A DNA stretch of 20,314 nt, taken from assembly GCA_009602725.1 (NCBI GenBank), contig WELB01000019.1:608116-628429 (forward strand). The letters are read 5' to 3'. Source of the stretch: Spirogloea muscicola. Taxonomy: Eukaryota > Streptophyta > Zygnematophyceae > Spirogloeales > Spirogloeaceae. The position numbers and the translations under genes were made by a program. Under the pieces are notes generated by a model, which was not told the DNA's origin, ran no database searches, and was given only the letters and a program-made list of their open reading frames with translations. Of this stretch, positions 10,053 through 20,226 are shown one piece after another (position 1 is the first letter of the stretch; the number at the start of each line of letters is the position of its first letter).

Positions 10053-11590
10053 TTAGTCCTTCTTTGAGGTCGAGGGAGGCGGCTGCTCCAAGGCCGGCAG
10101 TAAAGTCTCGCTAGCGCCCACGTTGCTGCTACTGCTGCCGCCAGCACTACTGGCAAAAGCCAGCTGCAAGCTGAGGCACGAAAGGACAAGCCCGTACGCA
10201 GCCATCTTGGACCCGCGCATCATGACGCCATGCAGCAGCGCTGCATTGAGGCCACTGCTACATGCCATCAGAAGACTGCTTTGCCAGCACCTGCGATTGG
10301 CAGCTGCCGCAACACGAAAGGTGGGGTTCAAGTGACATGAGCGCACCAGACGATGAGCTCCAGCCCAGAGAAACGATGACCATAGAGAGGCCGGCGTACA
10401 GGAGCTGCCGGTACATAGCCGAGAAGTCCTCCGAGCGCGGTGCCAGCCCGCTGGCGCCAGCGTCTGTGGCTAGCTTCAGCTTCTGCTTTACAAGCTCCTG
10501 TTCCAGCGCTGCTGCGGCGGCTGCGGACGACGTCGAGGGGCGGTAGTAAATAGGCCGGCCGGAGCGCGGTGGTGAGTACAGCGTCTTAAAGAAGAGGCCT
10601 TCATTGCGCGAGGACTTCATGCGCTGCTCAAACTCCTCTGCGTCCCGCTGCTGCGCCTGCATGCCGCGCTCGCCGACGCGCCAGTGCCAGGGCGTCAGCA
10701 TCGACCACAGCTGATGCTTGGAGCTGAAGGCATGTTGCCTATGCAGCGTAGCTCCTGCTGGACTTAGTGGACCTCGTGCAGCATGTGAGCTGCATCACTC
10801 ACCTGGGACTCAGAGTAGGCAATCTGCAAGTCCCGCTCGATGGCGTGGGCATCGGCATCGAGCTGCCGCAGGACCTGCGGGCACACAGAAGGCAGGGCAG
10901 AGTTTGCCAACAACTCTTCCAGGCGCCAGCAGTCACCATGCCAGCGAAGCTAAGTTCGGCTGCTGTGGGCATTCTTGTCATAATACTTTAAGGGAGCCAC
11001 CAGATAATTGACTATCGCAGGCCAATTTGTGCGCATAACCAAGGCAATCAGTGGTCATGGCCGGAGCCGCTCCCGCCCTTTGCAAAGGAGGAGGAGGAGG
11101 AGGAGGAGGAGGGGAGTGCACGCACCCGGCTGCTGGCGGCGTCCATGCCCTTCATGGCGCGCGTGGCGATGCGGTCGTACTCGAGGTGCGCCTGGTCGGC
11201 GATGTCGCGCAGGCGCTGCGAGCGCTCGTCCACGAAGATGGACATGCGCGCCTTGCCCAGCTGGATCTGCAGCATCTCCACCAGTGCCTGCTGCACCTTG
11301 GGGTCCCCGCCGAGGTCGTCGCCCGGCCCCGACCGCGGCCCGTGGGCTGCCGCCGCCGCCACGCCGCGCCTCCTGCGGCTGCAGCGGGGATCACGGCGCT
11401 CGCCACAAAGCCGCCGTGGCAGCGCCGAGCACAACGGGCAGACCCCCTCCACTGTGGACCGCATCCCGGAGGCGGCAGCCACTGCACGCTTGCTGCTTGC
11501 TTCTGCCGCTGTTGCCTGCCCAAAGGCAGGCGCAGCGACGGCGGCGGCGGCGGCAGGCCCGCTTTCCAGGCGGCACGAGGCGGCGGCCAT
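10053..11590 (-). CDS. conserved-looking coiled-coil membrane protein, probably plastid-targeted
   Basis: I do not recognise a named function. Minus-strand exons: 11590-11126, 10874-10803, 10710-10347, 10240-10053, 1089 nt in frame, 362 residues. Residues 1 to about 90 are Ala/Ser/Arg-rich with few acids, like an algal transit peptide. Residues 94-215 are charged and likely coiled-coil: DPKVQQALVEMLQIQLGKAR, IFVDERSQRLRDIADQ, EEFEQRMKSSRNEGLFFKTL. Then comes a Ser/Ala linker, a hydrophobic stretch near 278-297 (YAGLSMVIVSLGW) and another near 313-331 (MAAYGLVLSCLSLQLAFA), then a short polar tail. From memory this layout resembles unnamed plastid proteins of plants that contain a DRIA/NEGLFFKSL-like block; that is weak. 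The join of exons 3 and 4 is uncertain: a 79-base intron (10336-10258) would also keep frame. Exons 1 to 3 are well supported by phase-0 splice sites. Confidence 0.7.
11086..11115 (+). repeat. (GGA)n microsatellite in an intron
   Basis: About nine GGA units lie just past the donor of the first exon of the coiled-coil gene. Read through, they would code poly-Ser on the minus strand, but the splice model places them in the intron. Confidence 0.8.
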
Positions 11591-11727
11591 CGCCAGCGCG
11601 GAGACCCAAGCCGCCGCGACTGCCCGGCGAGCCCTGCGGCGGCCGGCAAAGCGGCGCGGCGTGCGCCTCAGTCGACGGCCTTAGACAGAGCGTGCAGCAT
11701 GCAGCGTCCGGCGCCGCGGCAGAGGCA

Positions 11728-11774
11728 NAGCGGTGGCGGCGGCGGCGATGGCGGCGGCGGCGGTGGTGGCGGGG
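11728..11774 (+). repeat. GGC/GGT-rich simple repeat with an ambiguous base
   Basis: A run of GGC, GGT and GAT triplets begins just after the only N in the window (11728). It lies upstream of the coiled-coil gene, and the N suggests poor read quality here. Confidence 0.7.
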
Positions 11775-12637
11775 GCGCGCGGGAGGGAATGCGTGTAATT
11801 CGGGCGTCTCGACTAACTCAACCGGAGAGTGGTCCAGCCCAGCCGCCCTCGGCCTCAGAAGGTTAGTTGACGAATCGGGTGTTGGGCGGCCGACCAAGTC
11901 TTTGTGAATGGGAAAGGGGCCCAGACGCAGTCGATGCGCCCTGGGCTAACCGCACTCGCGGCCGAGTTAGCCGATCGTGGTTGGCGAGTCCCCCTTTGCG
12001 TTCCTCGCGGGAACGCGGCCGGCTGCCGCGTGTGAGGAGGAAAGCTGGCTCGCCACGTGTCAGGCAGGAGGGCGCGCCCCCGTCGTGGCTGTCCGCACGA
12101 GGAACGGGAGTCTGGGGGGGTTGGCATGTCTGAGCAAGTTGAGGTCTTTTAATCGTTTCGGAATTGGGAGTTGGCAGGCCTTCAACAACTTCAGGTCTTA
12201 TGTATTAGTAGATGGTATCCTATATACTTCAACGTTGAACGTCGTATGCCAAATCCATGACGACTACAGGTGAGGTGCTAGTCATGGGCTGCACAATACA
12301 GTAACAAGCAGTGCAGTGAGTGGTACAGGCGTTGAATACTCTCGTTACTCCGTTACTCCGTCACTCTATGATGGCTCCATGCCTCTGCATCATTATGTCA
12401 TCCTAACGTGATGCTCGAAGGTGCACAATTGGTGAGAGAGGAAAGACATCACAGCCCCTTATCTCAATCCCGGCAACACGTTGCATCTCGGTAGAACGGC
12501 CTGGCAAGGCGCAGCACCCGGGTCCTCTGCAAGGTGCCCACTCTCTGTAAGGAGCCCACTGCCTGACAAGGAGGACGACTTGGGGGCACGGAGAAACATT
12601 CTCTTCCACATCGGGCTGTAGAAGAGATCGCTGTAAA

Positions 12638-12668
12638 TGGCTGACCCAAAAAAGGCTGGACAAGGTCT
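12638..12668 (+). repeat. degenerate hairpin repeat remnant
   Basis: ATGGCTGACCCAAAAAAGG followed by CTGGACAAGGTCT. The tail is intact, but the second arm is lost, as if the loop and arm were deleted. Confidence 0.55.
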
Positions 12669-13575
12669 ACAGGGGCCAGAAAGCGCAGTCTGGAATAACG
12701 ATGCTATGCTGAAGGGGACGCTTATCGAAGAGATGTGAGAACCCAAGGAGGAGCGCTTCGTGGCCACCTGGCACTGGCCTCAAGGAGCAGCCCACACGCC
12801 GCGTCGCGAGCAAGTCGCACATAGCCGTCTGCTCACAGCCGTACGCACTCTCGAAGCATGTGCACTGCAAGCTGCCTACAAGTCCTACGTGTGCACTCCA
12901 CCTTTGCGTTGCAATGTCTTAAGACCGGAGGAGGCCGAGCAAGGGTCGGATGGCCGCGCGACAAACTGGAGCGTCTCCGGCGACCAACACTAGAGGGTTC
13001 CCTTAGAATGGGCAGAGATGGCCATGTCTCAAGTAAATGTAGCTACAACTTCCACAATTACTGCTGGATAGTGACCGCTGCAAACCGCTGTCTGCACCTC
13101 TCGCCTTCCCCAACTCCTGCTCGATGTACTGTTGACATGGCTGGCCAATGAGCTGCTGGCGCAGGCACAGCCGAGTCTGGGGCGCAATAGTAGGTGCGGC
13201 CTTGAGCCTTGGCTGCTGACTTGCCACCAACATGTGCATCGAACAACCGGCGGTGCGCATGGCTGGGCCGAGACTGACTGCAAGCGCGCAAAAGCTCATC
13301 CATTGAAGGGCTAGCCCTCGGATCCTAGCAATGGAGAATAAATCACAGCATAGCAATGTATGCAATGAGCCTACACATCAACTTGCTTTTGCAGCTACCC
13401 ATAAAGGCCAGCCCCGAGTAGCAGTAACTAAAGAGGATGTACATTCAGGACTACTAAGTAGGATAAACGGCTCCATGCACACCCCCTGCAGGAGCTGCGC
13501 CTGTGCCTGATGCAATGCCGCCTGCCCGCCAGCGTCACAAGAGCTTGTCGGCAAACGTGGCATCTGGCTTGCTCT

Positions 13576-16500
13576 CTATGAGCTGCTGAGCAGCTCCTTG
13601 TCCACGACCGCCCGCCGTGGCCCTGTGAAGCGGGCTCCTCTCATTCCGTTACCTTCTCGTAAACTACTCGGGCGTGACTTGGCGGCGCCTCCTGCTCGCC
13701 GGCCCACAAAAGGCCGGCTCTGTGGGCGTGGCCGCCCAGGCAGCGGCGCCCGCCCCTCAGCCGCCATAGCCACCACCTCTGGCTTCTTGTTGCTGTAGCG
13801 CTGGACTACCTTGCGGATTGCCGCGCTCACTGAGCGCTCAACTGTCACCAACGACGCATCCTGCAGGGTTGCAATCAATGCCTCAAGTTATTCCATGCAG
13901 CCAAAAGTAGAACATTTGTACTAGCCAAAAGCCTAATAACGAAACACCCACACCTTAACCATGTGAAAGCCCAGCCTACACCCTAGATTCAGAAGATCCA
14001 TACATCCTCATCAGATCTGCACATGCAGCTGCTCTGCTCTAAGTCTGACGACTTAGATACCACTTGCCCATGCAGCCACATGCAGAATCTGAGCGTTCAC
14101 CTTGCGGCAGCTGGCAAGCGCAAAGTCAGCCGCACGCTGCATGACCTCTAGGAGCTTGCCACTGTCCACCCACAGGCACCGAGAGGTGACGCGCACAACG
14201 CCCTTCAATCCGTAGCTTTCAATATCACCTTCATCGTCGCCCGAGAGTTCCTCGTCAAGCAACGAGTCCGGCCCCGACTCTGCCACCTCCTCAGGCTCGT
14301 CCCTTTGCAGCTCAATACTGCGACCGGAGAAATGCATTGCAGTTCTCCTTTTGATCAGGTCCTGCTTTTGATGAGGGTGTTCTACTTACACTCAAGAAGC
14401 CAAGTCACAATAATCCCTAAAGACGTCAGGAGGGAAAAGTGTGCAGAATGAACATGTAGATGAAGCCAAGCATCGGAGCTCAGATGCATGGAGGGCAGCA
14501 TTACTATATAGCAACAACTTCTTTGGCAGAAGTTTCACCTTACGACAACGATGCCGTCAGAAGCAATCTGCATCCGCTCTTCAATGGCGAGGTCTGCCGC
14601 CGTGCCAAAAGCCTTGTCCCCGTCGTTATACATCAACTGCAAAGGCAACCAATCGTCCATATGTCCACACCGCAGAAATATGAGATGTAAGCACATCTCC
14701 AGTACGGCTCATAACTGGCGGAAAGCTCCGGCCTACTCCATGCTGCATAGTGGTAGCTGGAGCCAGGTTGCTCACTTGCAGCTTCTCCCTGCCTAAAATG
14801 GAGAAGCCATTAGAGAGCACCCGCCCGTTCCTCAACGGCGAGACACCCAGCATCTCACCATTCTTGATAACCTGCAAATATAGTTGGGAAGATGAGCTCT
14901 GCACTTAAAGGTAGGCCATCTGGCAGGCCCCTTGACGTCATGCATGCAGCCAATCTTTAACTTTTAGACTACAAAATCATTATGTCAAGACGCCCATCTG
15001 TGGTGCGTGGTTCAAGTAGTGGCACCGTGGTGTGACGGATGCCCTGCCGTCGCGCGACCTGCTCGTGCTCCTTCATAAACGAGTACTCCCCATGCACCGG
15101 CAGGAAATGCTGGGGCTTGACAAGCTGGATGACCTCCTCCTGAATGATGACAATGAATGGTTACATGCGGTGTGGCTCACTTTGGGGTCAATAGAAGACG
15201 AGGTGGTACAGCTGGCGTTCCTCAAGCCCCAGTGCTGTTAACTAAAAATATTAGAGGACCCCTAGCTTTGCAAAGTAGGGTTAGGGAGATGGTGTCACAC
15301 CTGCTCTCCTCTGTAGGCATGCCCAGATGTATGCAGGTTTTGGTCGCGCCCCTGAACAATGGTGGAGCCAATCTCGGCTATCCTGTTGAACATCTTCACA
15401 ACCCGAGTCTCATTGCCAGGTATCATCTGCAGTGGAAACCACATAGTAGGCAGAAGTAATTGGCTTTGGTCAGGCACTGTGGAGATGGATGTATCAAAAG
15501 TCAGAGCAGAAAATCATAGCTCTACCAGTGCTTGTCAAGAGAAAATGCACAGCTACGATGGGCAGGACAGATCTGGTTGCAGTATGAACCCAAGAGCCGG
15601 TTAGCACCTTAGCAGCATAGAGTATCTTGTCATCTTTGTCTAACTTCAAAGCTCGACTGCTGCCGAAGGAAGCCAAATTCAGGGCTGCTCTGGGCTCAGC
15701 CTGCACTATCTTGGAGCTGCATGATGAGCTGGGGCGTGTGCCAGTGCACCAACAAGCAAGCAATCTGCGGCCAACTCCTCGAATCTACCGCACTTACTGA
15801 TGGAACGATGATGTGAAGTTGCATCATGAATGCAATCAAAAGTCATGCGAACTTGCAGGAGCCTAGGAGCTAGGAGCCTCCGGTACCTGGGAGCCAGTGG
15901 TCACCACGAGCAGATCTCTTGGAGAATAAGATGACATGTCCTCGGCTTTCACCTGCAAGTACAATCCTGGCTGTATGTTGTTACTTGAGCTGTGAGAAGA
16001 TGTACAGTGACGCTAATGAAGCCAGCCCTGCAGTGCTGCCAATGTCGTTTGTATATACAGCTCTTCACCAAAAGTTCGTCTGAGTAGCAGATAGCTCAAG
16101 CATAGCAAAGTAAAGATGGTGCGTTGTGCTGACAAAGATGCTACGAGACATACCAGAATGCTTGGATCAAATGGAGCCTGGCCATCCTTGTGAGCTGCCT
16201 CTAGGTATGTGATCAAGGACATCCCAATAAATACCTGAAGAAGGAAAGCAGCGCATGCTTGACAACAGATAAGCTTGTGTACTTAGTAAATTCATCCGTT
16301 ACTATCTTGTAATGGCAAAAATGATCTGCCACTTGTCGCCTGACTTGACTAAACAACAAGACAGTGTCTGTTGTTGGATGCACTTGCAAATTGAACCTCT
16401 TCATGGCTAGTCGATGCACGCTAGGCCATCATAACACTATCAGCAGCAACCACTGGTCTTCCTTGACCCTTACACACTGCAGTATGGACCTGACTTTGTA

Positions 16501-19045
16501 TAGCTCAAGAGCTAAGCCACATAATCTAGTATGACTAGACACACAAGCTTTTGCTGTAACCCATATGCAAATTCTGCAGCACAGACAGGAGAAAAGCAGT
16601 CTGCAATTGCACGAAGCCAACACCTGAAAAGCCCCTTGATTGCTTACCAGCTTTCTACCGGAGACTTCGGCTGCGGCACGAATGCTTCCTAGCCGGTGCA
16701 CGTTGGAGGCAAACTGCGTGACAATCGCCCTACCATTGCAAGCCAGCACTTGGCGGATGAGCGCCTCCCTCACATCAGACTCACTGGTGGTCCTGCCTGG
16801 GGACAGCGTGTTGGTGGAGTCGCTCATCATCTGAGATGGTGGATTCAGAGCACTTATCTACTGCTCAATTACAAGCTCACAAAAATAGCAAGTAGGTCTT
16901 GCTCTCTATCTGCTAAGCACGTAGACGTTGACACACCAACTGCTTTCCAAGATATGCATGAGTAGGCACAGAACAGCTGTACATACTGTCTCCATTGTGG
17001 CAACTACCGTATCATGATATCAGAACTGCCCACTTGGGCCATCTGAGCATGGAGCATGAGGCAGTATGATGCGATAAGAAACCATAGCTTCATATGCAGC
17101 TGAAGAAAAAGAGGATGTAACATACCAGCGTTACTCCTTCCTTTTGAAGCTCCTCCATGGCAACGCGATCAAAGGCTTTCCCATCAAGAGGATTTTCATC
17201 AATCTGTGCCATCAAAGTCCAGAACTGAATCCAGCTGTGACATTTGTCGCTGCACTATCGTGCTTCAGCTTCAGCTTGCGGCAAAGGCTTGGAGGTCCAT
17301 CTGCTAAGTTGTCCTTATCTCAAAAGTCATATACGTCCAAGGACACGAGCTTCTGCCACAACTAAATATCACGGATCAGTGCACCAGTATTTGGACGAGG
17401 AAAGACACCTTCCAGTCGCCCGTGTGGAGAATGGTCCCGTCATCGCAGCGCATGACGAGCCCGCAGCAGTCAGGGATGGAGTGAGTGACGCGGAGGGGTT
17501 CAATCTCAAATGGCCCTGCACGGAACTTCTTCTGCATTTGAATCTTCTTGCATCGGTCTGCCATGGGAAGGTTGAATTCCTTCAGCCTCCGCTTGATAAG
17601 CTGCATACACGAGAAGACGGTTGAATCAACAGGATTATACAACAGCGATGTCGTTTGTGACACATGGGTTACTGCATTACACTATCACAACACATGCTAA
17701 TTCAGAGCCAGAATGCTGTCTCGCTCGACGCGGCTTCACTCTCAACCTCTGATGCAGGCTCACCTGCAACGTGAAGCCGGTGGCATAGATAGGCGTCTTG
17801 GGGTCCAGTGCCGGCAGAACCTGCAGGAGCATTAGCACAACATGCACGCCTGGCTGCTCAAAACTGCACTCTGGGTGCAACCTCCACTCCGACTATTAGC
17901 AGTCGGACCCATTGACTCGATCATGAGGAGCCATCAATCAGGAGCCTATCAAGAGAGCAACAAGGCCTCCACAACAACAGATGCTGGATTTGATTGCTAG
18001 GGCAGCGTGCTGACTGACTAAGTGGTTGTGGAAGCTGGCGAGGCAGCGTGGCTCTCACCCAGGGGATTGCGCCAATGTGATCCTCGTGGCCGTGTGTGAA
18101 GATGACCGCCTCAATCTTGTCGCGCCACCGGTGGATGAAGTTGGTGTCGGGCAGCACCTTCTGGACCCCCAGCTCGTCGTAGCTGCAGCTCATGCGCGCG
18201 CTCCAGTCAGCTCAGTCAGCTCTGCAACAGGTTGCAAGTAGGTGGCCAACAACAACATGACTGACAGCATCATCCAGGGCTTCTGGGAGACGGGGATGGG
18301 CTATATCAACCTGACTGAGGCGCTTGAGCACTGAAGGTGGTTGCTTTCGGAAAGTACTGATTAATGAGTGATTGACTTGTGATTCTTCGAGGCAGTGCAC
18401 TGCGGCAGTGCTCACTCGGGGAACATGAGCCCGGCGTCGATCATGATGTAGCGGTCGTAGTGGCCGACGAGCATGCAGTTCATGCCTATCTCGCCGAGGC
18501 CGCCGATGGGCAGGACGCGCAGCGGGGGCCCGTCGGCGCCCTCGTGGAACTGCTGCATCTTGCGCTGCACGCGGTCGTCCATGCTGCGATGCGCGCCCTC
18601 GGAGCTGCCGCCGGCTCCGCCACCCGGCCGCGCCTTCCGAAAGGTGGTGCTGCTGCTGCCTGCCACCGTCGACCGAACTTTGTCAATTATAGTTCTTCAC
18701 TAATATAAGTTCATACAATTGTGAAAGAGCAAAAGCAAGAACGAATTATATGTCCGCAGTGATTGCGACAGCTGCGACGGCGGCGGGGGCCACTGCAAGC
18801 CCTCAGTCTCATGGCGACTCAGAGCGGCCCGTCGGTGCACCTTGCTTGTCGGTGGAGCTCCTGTAAATTGGAGCCGACGCCGCGACCCGGACAGTCCCAG
18901 AGGGACCACCACCAACGCTGGCCCCGCCGCCCCATGGACCGCCGCCTTCGCGTCCTCCATTGGCTTGCCCGCTGAGCGAGCGGCCAACGTAGTGCGCGGA
19001 CGGGACCGCCGCCGCCGCCGCCGCCGCCGCCGCCATGGCTACCAT
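13576..19045 (-). CDS. RNJ: ribonuclease J, probably plastid-targeted, complete
   Basis: RNase J is a metallo-beta-lactamase/beta-CASP nuclease; in green plants it matures and surveys plastid RNA. Sixteen minus-strand exons: 19045-18841, 18677-18416, 18182-18059, 17820-17764, 17600-17409, 17203-17126, 16830-16648, 16234-16154, 15952-15887, 15700-15608, 15426-15301, 15139-15026, 14871-14776, 14636-14539, 14317-14101, 13860-13576. They total 2277 nt, 758 residues, in frame. Residues 1 to about 115 form a poly-Ala, Gly/Ser/Arg-rich leader. Then [11 protein letters not shown] (126), the metal motif HGHEDH at 186-191, [15 protein letters not shown] ending at 280, MMSDSTN (307), FASNVHR, TTGSQAEP (412-419), HTSGHA (479-484) and PVHGEYS (503-509). 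[13 protein letters not shown] and [15 protein letters not shown] mark the C-terminal domain. Start: ATG 19045 or 19036 both possible. The tail after residue 690 is basic and low-complexity; the GT-1 domain of land-plant RNJ is not seen. Confidence 0.93.
19009..19034 (-). repeat. GCG/GCC triplet run coding poly-Ala
   Basis: About nine GCG codons directly after the second possible RNase J start encode Ala. This is typical of algal transit peptides and also a likely length-variable site. Confidence 0.75.
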
Positions 19046-19475
19046 GCGGCTGCTTGGCGGTGGCCACCTTCACGAGGCCGTCATCGCCGCTGTGTCCACC
19101 AGAACGACTTCCACTCCTAACGGCGTCGCCTCATTCAGCGCGCCGAGCAGCCCCGCCGTGCGCCCTAGCCCGCACGCCGCGGCGGCGGCGCGGACGCCAT
19201 GGCGGCGGCGGCGCCGCAGCGGGGCGGCGAGCGCCGCTGAAGGTTTGGGGCTTTGAAGGAGGATAGTGGCAGTGCGGCCAACAATTCCACTTGACGGGTT
19301 ATTGGTCTGCGGTGCACCCCATGGGTCGCCCGAGACGGCGGCAGCAAGGACCGTCTTGGGGGATGGCCTCTTCCCACTTGACGGGCGCGGGCGAGGGAAG
19401 CCCGGTCGGTCTCCCGCTCCGCCGGCCGTCTCGAGACAACGGCTCCCCATGCAACTTTGCTGGGACGCCACCTCG
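19046..19475. other. RNase J 5' flank
   Basis: The region upstream of the RNase J start is GC-rich and should hold its promoter. A plus-strand frame of 73 codons (19035-19256) starts inside the same CCATGG as the RNase J start and reads as an Arg/Ala/Ser/Pro-rich leader. It could be the first exon of a divergent gene or only an antisense shadow; I found no continuation. Confidence 0.35.
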
Positions 19476-19516
19476 GATCACCAGGTCTCCCGCTGAAGCC
19501 AAGCTCGCCCGTCAAA
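19476..19516 (+). repeat. direct repeat R2, copy a
   Basis: GATCACCAGGTCTCCCGCTG and the following 21 bases recur at 19872-19912 with one mismatch. Confidence 0.9.
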
Positions 19517-19521
19517 GAAGA

Positions 19522-19584
19522 AAGTGCTCGCCCATTGAGAATAGGGGCTGGTAAAGCCAGCCCAAAAAGGAATCAACAAAGGAC
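19522..19584 (+). repeat. hairpin repeat copy with GTGCTCGCCCAT block
   Basis: AAGTGCTCGCCCAT, then GGCTGGtaaagCCAGCC at 19546-19562, then CAAAAAGGAATCAACAAAGG. The hairpin is well preserved, and the upstream block also occurs just after the hairpin at 6135, i.e. on the other side, showing rearranged order. Confidence 0.75.
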
Positions 19585-19704
19585 GAGAAGGGGGCCAGGG
19601 GAAGCGCTAAGAAAAACAAGCACACAAAGAAACAAAGCAGCTACGGATCACTCAGTAACCCCTGCTAAGCAGCCTCAGGTCGGAGACGCTAGGCTCCTGG
19701 AAGT

Positions 19705-19733
19705 GGGGCGAGGGCCGTCAATGCCCTCGCCCC
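19705..19733 (+). repeat. perfect 11-bp inverted repeat
   Basis: GGGGCGAGGGC (19705-19715), seven-base loop CGTCAAT, then GCCCTCGCCCC (19723-19733). The arms are fully complementary and rich in G+C, so a very stable stem is expected. The right arm is also the start of direct repeat R1. Confidence 0.9.
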
Positions 19734-19819
19734 ATTCTTAAGAAGCTTATGTCGTCGCGCTTGTATGCTAACCTCAGTACTCGTGAGAACCGTAAGTCCC
19801 ACTTCAGCCGGCTGTCCCA
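19723..19819 (+). repeat. direct repeat R1, copy a
   Basis: About 97 bases, including AAGAAGCTTATGTC and GCTAACCTCAGTACTCGTG, recur at 19914-20009 with about ten differences. Confidence 0.9.
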
Positions 19820-19871
19820 CGGTTGAAGAAAGCATGGCCTAAAGGCTTATCTTAGCCCCACTTAGCATAGA

Positions 19872-19912
19872 GATCACCAGGTCTCCCACTGAAGCCAAGC
19901 TCGCCCGTCAAA
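19872..19912 (+). repeat. direct repeat R2, copy b
   Basis: This second copy of the 41-base unit at 19476-19516 lies directly before R1 copy b, whereas copy a is separated from R1 copy a by about 200 bases. Confidence 0.9.
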
Positions 19913-19913
19913 A

Positions 19914-20009
19914 GCCCTCGTCCCATTGGGAAGAAGCTTATGTCCTCGCGCTTGTGTGCTAACCTCAGTACTCGTGGGAACCATAAGTCCCACTTCAGCC
20001 GGCTTTCCC
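19914..20009 (+). repeat. direct repeat R1, copy b
   Basis: Second copy of the unit at 19723-19819. It runs directly into the inverted hairpin repeat at 20009. Confidence 0.9.
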
Positions 20010-20064
20010 TTGTCCATTCTTTTGGGCTGGCCTTCCCCAGCCACCAGTCAATCTGGCCGCGCTT
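20009..20064 (-). repeat. hairpin repeat, inverted copy
   Basis: On the minus strand this reads as 5881-5936 with one mismatch over 56 bases, including GGCTGGggaaggCCAGCC and CCAAAAGAATGGACAAG. It is the best preserved pair in the window. Confidence 0.9.
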
Positions 20065-20073
20065 TCTCTTTCC

Positions 20074-20226
20074 CGGCACTACCATGATCATCCTCGAGGG
20101 GACCATCTTTACCCGTGTGCCATGGATATCTATGGAGGCTACGGCGTGAAATGGTCCTCCCTGATCCAGCATCTGGCCCGGCTGGTTGATGCGCGTCGTC
20201 GAAGTCGGGGGGGCAGCTTGGGCCAC
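20074..20226 (-). CDS. unidentified open frame fragment at the right edge
   Basis: The minus-strand frame from 20226 reads RINQPGQMLDQGGPFHAVAS and continues IDIHGTRVKM...MIMVVPG before it runs into the inverted hairpin repeat and R1. The composition (balanced hydrophobic and polar residues, no low complexity) is more protein-like than other unassigned frames here. I do not recognise a family. It may be an exon, or a gene fragment carried by the repeat module. No splice sites were settled. Confidence 0.3.

Larger units (their letters stand above)
11591..13575. other. upstream region of the coiled-coil gene and RNase J 3' side; no gene recognised
   Basis: The left part (to about 12120) is very GC-rich and should contain the promoter of the minus-strand gene starting at 11590. 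Its long open frames on both strands come from GC bias. From about 12130 base composition becomes mixed, with one remnant of the hairpin repeat near 12638 and a partial one near 13404. The right end must hold the RNase J 3' untranslated region. I see no RNA gene. Confidence 0.4.

Noticed and set aside
11008-11907. 299-codon plus-strand open frame
   Set aside because: It is antisense to the first exon of the coiled-coil gene, is Arg/Pro/Ala-rich from GC bias, and crosses the N and two simple repeats.
13003-13365. Minus-strand open frames downstream of RNase J
   Set aside because: Overlapping frames in all three phases, no known motif and no splice partner; more likely untranslated or intergenic.
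15279-15293. Second telomere-like site (TAGGGTTAGGG) in an RNase J intron
   Set aside because: Fewer than two full units; expected by chance.
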